From Haloimpatiens massiliensis (GTDB lineage Bacteria > Bacillota > Clostridia > Clostridiales > Clostridiaceae), in contig NZ_LT854636.1 of NCBI RefSeq assembly GCF_900184255.1, forward strand, positions 134,074-198,073: a stretch of DNA of 64,000 nucleotides. Reading direction: 5' to 3'. The notes beneath the pieces are model-generated. The model saw nothing but the letters and a program-made list of their open reading frames with translations. It made no database searches and had not been told where the DNA came from. Position numbers and translations under genes: made by a program. This document shows positions 60,641 through 64,000 of this stretch, one piece after another. Positions within the stretch are counted from its first letter, which is position 1; the number at the start of each line of letters is the position of its first letter.

Positions 60641-61102
60641 TTAACTAATATATTGTATCATAAATTTTCTCCAATCTCCATGATGCACATATATATCATT
60701 TTTATCTATTTTATTATTTTTATCATTATACTTATACACATAGGCTTTTTGAATCCTCGCTGATTCACCTTCCAAAACTTCTACATCCGTTAATATTCTA
60801 TTGTATTCGTTGCTAGAATCGTTTTCCCTTATATATCCCTCCATTTTATCTAATATTTTAAGGTTTTCCTTAAAATTTTTAAAACTTATAAGCTCACCGT
60901 ATACAAAATCTTTTCCATCTACTAAAGCTGGATATCCTCGTTTTGCTAAATGATAAAGTTTACCTTTAACTCTAGCTTTTTTTCTATCTAATATTATATC
61001 TCTTAGATATCTTTCATAGTTAAAAAAATTATTCATTAAACTTCCATAAACAAATACATTCTTTACTTCTTCAACTTCCATATTAACTTTAGTTTCTAAC
61101 AT
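60641..61102 (-). CDS. Gamma-glutamylcyclotransferase-like protein
   Basis: 153 aa. GGCT/AIG2 fold: VFVYGSLMNNFFNYERYL at about residues 16-33 is the glycine-rich substrate loop, KRGYPALVDG and VYGELISF follow, and the catalytic Glu is probably in LDKMEGYIREN. Such enzymes release 5-oxoproline from gamma-glutamyl compounds. It overlaps the pcp stop by seven bases and ends the operon, so a link to pyroglutamate is likely. The substrate is not known. Confidence 0.85.
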   Translation of the reverse strand: MLETKVNMEVEEVKNVFVYGSLMNNFFNYERYLRDIILDRKKARVKGKLYHLAKRGYPALVDGKDFVYGELISFKNFKENLKILDKMEGYIRENDSSNEYNRILTDVEVLEGESARIQKAYVYKYNDKNNKIDKNDIYVHHGDWRKFMIQYIS

Positions 61103-61746
61103 ACTTTACCACCAGTCTCTTTAATATCTTCTTTAGTTTCAATAGCTGCTTCTATAGCTAACTTTAATCCTTTAGTTATACTTTCCAACGCCATAGAAGG
61201 CATATTTCTCTTGTCTACTACTTGTTCTGGTATAAATGGAACATGTATAAATCCTCCAATAGTATTCTTAAATTCTTTATCTAAATGGTATAAAAGTCCA
61301 TACATTATGTGATTACATACAAAAGTTCCTGCAGTATTAGAAACTGAAGCTGGAATACCACCTTCCTGTATCTTTTTAACCATAGCTTTTATTGGAATGC
61401 TTGCAAAATATGCATTTTCTCCATCATTAAATATTTTTTCATCTATGATACTATTTCCTTCATTATCTGGTATCCTAGCATCATCCATATTTATTGCAAC
61501 TCTTTCTATAGTAATATCGTATCTTCCCCCTGCTTGTCCTACACATACCACCATATCAGGTTGTTCTGCTTTTATAGCTTCTGCAAGCTTTCTTACAGAT
61601 TTTTTAAATACTGTAGGAATCTCTACTTTAACAATCTTAGCTCCGTTTATTTCTTCTGGGAGTTTTTTAACAGCTTCAAGAGCTGGATTTATGCTTTCTC
61701 CTCCAAAGGGATCAAATCCTGTAACCAATACTTTTTTCATCTTCAT
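61096..61746 (-). CDS. pcp: Pyrrolidone-carboxylate peptidase
   Basis: 216 aa. Cytoplasmic cysteine peptidase (C15) that removes N-terminal pyroglutamate. Catalytic triad visible: Glu81 (ITIERVAINM), Cys144 (GTFVCNHIMYG) and His168 (GGFIHVPFIPEQ). The N-terminus VLVTGFDPFGGE is standard. Lies between the DUF979 gene and the cyclotransferase-like gene. Confidence 0.96.
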   Translation of the reverse strand: MKMKKVLVTGFDPFGGESINPALEAVKKLPEEINGAKIVKVEIPTVFKKSVRKLAEAIKAEQPDMVVCVGQAGGRYDITIERVAINMDDARIPDNEGNSIIDEKIFNDGENAYFASIPIKAMVKKIQEGGIPASVSNTAGTFVCNHIMYGLLYHLDKEFKNTIGGFIHVPFIPEQVVDKRNMPSMALESITKGLKLAIEAAIETKEDIKETGGKVC

Positions 61747-61812
61747 TCTCTCCTAACATAACGACGTAAAATTTATTTCAATATTAATCCTAAAAATCTT
61801 ATAAACTCTATA

Positions 61813-62769
61813 TTAAAATGCCCAAAAATACATAAGTAATATGTGTATAATTAACATTAATATAGCCACTGGGGCTTGATATTTTATAACTCCATATTTC
61901 CTATCTTTAATTTCTAAAATAGCTGTTGGAACTATATTAAAATTAGCTGCCATTGGTGTCAAAAGAGTTCCACAGAATCCTGCTGTTAACCCCAAAGCGG
62001 AAACTACAACAGGGTTTCCTCCCTGAGCTATAACAAAAGGAACTCCTACCCCCGCAGTAATAACTGCAAAAGCTGCAAATCCATTACCCATTATCATAGT
62101 AAATAGTGCCATGCCTACGCAATAAGCCACTACTCCTGCAAGTATATTTCCTTGTGGTATAATTCCACTTATGCCATCAGCAATTACCTTTCCAACCCCT
62201 GCACTAGCAAAAACTGAACCTAATGCTGCAAGAAGTTGCGGTAAAATATTAACAGGACCAACCATTTGGAATAATCTTCTTCCATCTTCCACCATTTCTT
62301 TTGGTTTTCCTTTTGTTATTACTATTGCAAGTATAGTAGCCAATAATGTACCTATTCCCAAAGCTACTAGGGAACCTAAAGATTCTTTAAATAGTTGTGC
62401 TACCAAAAAAGTAATTAGTGCTAAAGCTACTGCTGGTATAAATATAGCATTACCTATTTTATTAGCCATTTTATCTTTAAATTCTTGAGTTGACTGTTGA
62501 TACTTTCCAGGCTTAACAACTTTAAGTGCTGACAATGCACAAAGTACTAAAATTAAATATCCTATTATAGTAGGGTTTACTCCTATCTTCTCATTTCCCC
62601 ATATTAATCCTATTTTGCTGAAAGTGAATATAAATCCAAGTATAAGCCAGAACAGAGCTGTAGATATCTTAGAATTATTCTCTTTATCTTTTAAAGTCAT
62701 ATAACTTGTATAAAAACATACCATGCCACACAAAACATACATTATTTCAGTTAAAGATGCTTTAAGCAT
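61813..62769 (-). CDS. DUF979-family membrane protein
   Basis: 318 aa, about nine to ten helices. Opens with a helix at residues 5-25 (MYVLCGMVCFYTSYMTL) and carries glycine-rich membrane stretches such as VGMALFTMIMGNGFAAFAVI and LTAGFCGTLLTPMAANFNIV, similar to ion-coupled transporters. DUF979 is found next to DUF969 and pcp in other Firmicutes. Its start overlaps the DUF969 stop by eight bases. Together they look like a two-part transporter, perhaps for pyroglutamate or its peptides; untested. Confidence 0.88.
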   Translation of the reverse strand: MLKASLTEIMYVLCGMVCFYTSYMTLKDKENNSKISTALFWLILGFIFTFSKIGLIWGNEKIGVNPTIIGYLILVLCALSALKVVKPGKYQQSTQEFKDKMANKIGNAIFIPAVALALITFLVAQLFKESLGSLVALGIGTLLATILAIVITKGKPKEMVEDGRRLFQMVGPVNILPQLLAALGSVFASAGVGKVIADGISGIIPQGNILAGVVAYCVGMALFTMIMGNGFAAFAVITAGVGVPFVIAQGGNPVVVSALGLTAGFCGTLLTPMAANFNIVPTAILEIKDRKYGVIKYQAPVAILMLIIHILLMYFWAF

Positions 62770-63469
62770 TTATATCCCCTCCTGACTCTGTATTTTGTTT
62801 AGCTTTCTTTTTATATTTCTTGTCAAACTTTTTATCATAATATAAGAATTGAATTGTTCCCACTATCATTATTATTACAGCAATTGGTAAGGAAGCCTTT
62901 GCCACATCAATAGCTTCTACCTTATAATTCAATTCCTTAAGTACCCCAACAATCAATAGTACTCCACCAGATGCCACAAAACCATTCTGACCAAAAAAGT
63001 TTCCATAATTCTCAACTGATCCTTCTAATCCCTTAACCACTTCTTTTCCTTCTTCATCAAAATCTTCATATCGATTTTCAGCAGCACCTTGAGCCATTGG
63101 AAGTATTAAAGGTCTTATAAATTGAACATGTCCACCTATTCTTAAACTAAAAACAGCTGAAATTGTTCTTATTATAAGATATATAGAAGTAAGTTTTCCA
63201 ACTGTAGCTGTCTTTATCTTTCCTATGAGATATGCAGCTCTTTCCTTCAAACCATATCTTTCTAATAGACCTATAACTGGAAGTGAAATAATAAATAATG
63301 ACATATATCTATTAGTTACAAAAGCCTCTCCCAAAATTTTCATTATATCATTGAAGGACATTCCAGAAACAAGGCCTGTGGCAATACCGGCAATAACAAC
63401 TACTGCCAAAGTATCCAATTTGATTATAAAACCTATTACAATAATTAAAATTCCTATTAACTTTATCAT
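62762..63469 (-). CDS. DUF969-family membrane protein
   Basis: 235 aa, about six helices; the segment VSGMSFNDIMKILGEAFVTN and SLRIGGHVQFIRPLILPMAQ are notable, and the C-terminus is basic (KKFDKKYKKKAKQN). First gene of the operon DUF969-DUF979-pcp-cyclotransferase. GGAGGG precedes the ATG. Role as for DUF979. Confidence 0.87.
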   Translation of the reverse strand: MIKLIGILIIVIGFIIKLDTLAVVVIAGIATGLVSGMSFNDIMKILGEAFVTNRYMSLFIISLPVIGLLERYGLKERAAYLIGKIKTATVGKLTSIYLIIRTISAVFSLRIGGHVQFIRPLILPMAQGAAENRYEDFDEEGKEVVKGLEGSVENYGNFFGQNGFVASGGVLLIVGVLKELNYKVEAIDVAKASLPIAVIIMIVGTIQFLYYDKKFDKKYKKKAKQNTESGGDINA

Positions 63470-63532
63470 TTATTTCCCTCCTCCTTCTGATTTTTAATAT
63501 ATTTATTATAAAAATTATAACAAAACGAAAAA

Positions 63533-63562
63533 TAAAAAAATGTAGCCTAGACTACATTTTTT
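63533..63562. terminator. Hairpin upstream of the DUF969 operon
   Basis: AAAAAATGTAG / CTACATTTTTT arms with a six-base loop, able to terminate in either direction. It separates the edge gene from the DUF969 operon. Confidence 0.7.
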
Positions 63563-63667
63563 GAAATAATCTGAATTTTCGAACACAATAATTTATTTTT
63601 GTCCATTACCTGTGGACTCTATTTAACTAACCTTGTGAATGATTAGATGCGAAAAATAAATTTTTAC

Positions 63668-63723
63668 ATAAATAAGAGTCTTATCTGCACATAGTATATT
63701 CAGCAAATAGAACTCTTATTTAT
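63668..63723 (-). terminator. Terminator of the right-edge gene
   Basis: Twelve-bp arms ATAAATAAGAGT / ACTCTTATTTAT around a 32-nt region, directly beyond the stop at 63725. The sequence from AATAAGAG to the second arm resembles the hairpin at 59710-59776. Confidence 0.75.
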
Positions 63724-63724
63724 A

Positions 63725-64000
63725 CTAGCATCTTAATTCTATACAAAGAGAACTATTATGTGAAGTATATGGAATTTCATTTTCAATATCCTCTTTTTTT
63801 AATGTTGCATTTGTCCCATCAATGCCCTTAAAAGTTATTTTTGAAAACTCCCCCACTTTACAATCTTTTAATATGGTAGATACTAATGAACCGCTTTCTT
63901 CTTTTCCTTCCATCTCTACTGATTCTGCAGGTAATTTCTTAATATCACCAATTTTATATTCTTTAACTTTTTCATTGTTGTAACTTACTTTTACCACATA
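63725..64000 (-). CDS. Partial gene at the right edge, C-terminal fragment
   Basis: The reading frame is open to the window end, so the start lies outside; about 91 residues are visible. The segment YKIGDIKKLPAESVEMEG followed by a FSKITFKGIDG part resembles small substrate-binding-like domains related to the molybdopterin oxidoreductase fold, in which a KLPAVEVE-type strand is followed by a G-V/I strand. This similarity is from memory of pattern only. It ends in SSLCIELRC with two Cys. Function not assigned. Confidence 0.5.
   Translation of the reverse strand, partial: YVVKVSYNNEKVKEYKIGDIKKLPAESVEMEGKEESGSLVSTILKDCKVGEFSKITFKGIDGTNATLKKEDIENEIPYTSHNSSLCIELRC

Overview
The window is AT-rich DNA (roughly 30% GC by eye) from a low-GC Firmicute, most likely an acetogenic or acetogen-related Clostridium. 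The evidence is a Wood-Ljungdahl gene run in the order cooS-cooC-fhs-fchA-folD-metV-metF, a UGA-encoded selenocysteine formate dehydrogenase with NuoE/NuoF-like partners, clostridial-type citrate lyase genes, strong AGGAGG ribosome binding sites and TTGACA/TATAAT promoters. I do not name a species. No rRNA, tRNA, CRISPR array or known riboswitch was seen.

Layout, left to right. 1-7.5 kb: the methyl branch of the Wood-Ljungdahl pathway plus Ni-CO dehydrogenase and its maturation ATPase, one leftward operon running off the left edge. 8-16.6 kb: housekeeping genes (HelD-like ATPase, FtsH, PepV dipeptidase with a PqqD-like protein, OPT oligopeptide transporter). 16.9-20.4 kb: a 159-bp hairpin repeat, then two rightward genes for a 2-hydroxyacyl-CoA dehydratase-like system, the second a fusion of a dehydratase-like subunit to the ATP-dependent activator. 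20.6-22.8 kb: signal peptidase I, a TetR regulator and a LysE-type exporter.

23.1-32.9 kb is the most distinctive region: anaerobic sulfatase-maturating enzyme, TauE/SafE exporter, cytoplasmic Cys-type sulfatase, glucose/GlcNAc-type PTS (IIA and IICB) and a DUF3604 protein, all leftward, facing a NagR-like GntR regulator. The divergent control region holds two tandem promoter-operator copies and a 52-bp palindrome with the same core. I infer a pathway that imports and phosphorylates a sulfated amino sugar, desulfates it in the cytoplasm and exports the sulfur oxyanion. An IS with an 8-bp target duplication has landed just upstream of the PTS gene.

33.2-41 kb: a MurA with Asp in place of the fosfomycin-target Cys, an ABC-2 exporter operon, a DUF3298-type protein with a Cys/Tyr-rich N-terminus, a DMT transporter and a cation/proton antiporter. 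41-48.5 kb: formate dehydrogenase operon (NuoE-like, NuoF-like, Fe-S subunit, selenocysteine catalytic subunit, MobA, FdhD), which would supply formate to Fhs in the 1-7.5 kb operon. 48.8-56.8 kb: aconitase, isocitrate dehydrogenase, citrate lyase (citD, citE, citF), citX and homoserine dehydrogenase, a leftward run interrupted by a 170-bp hairpin repeat. 57-64 kb: YhgE/Pip protein, Crp/Fnr regulator, and a pyroglutamate-related operon (DUF969, DUF979, pyrrolidone-carboxylate peptidase, gamma-glutamylcyclotransferase-like), then a partial gene at the right edge.
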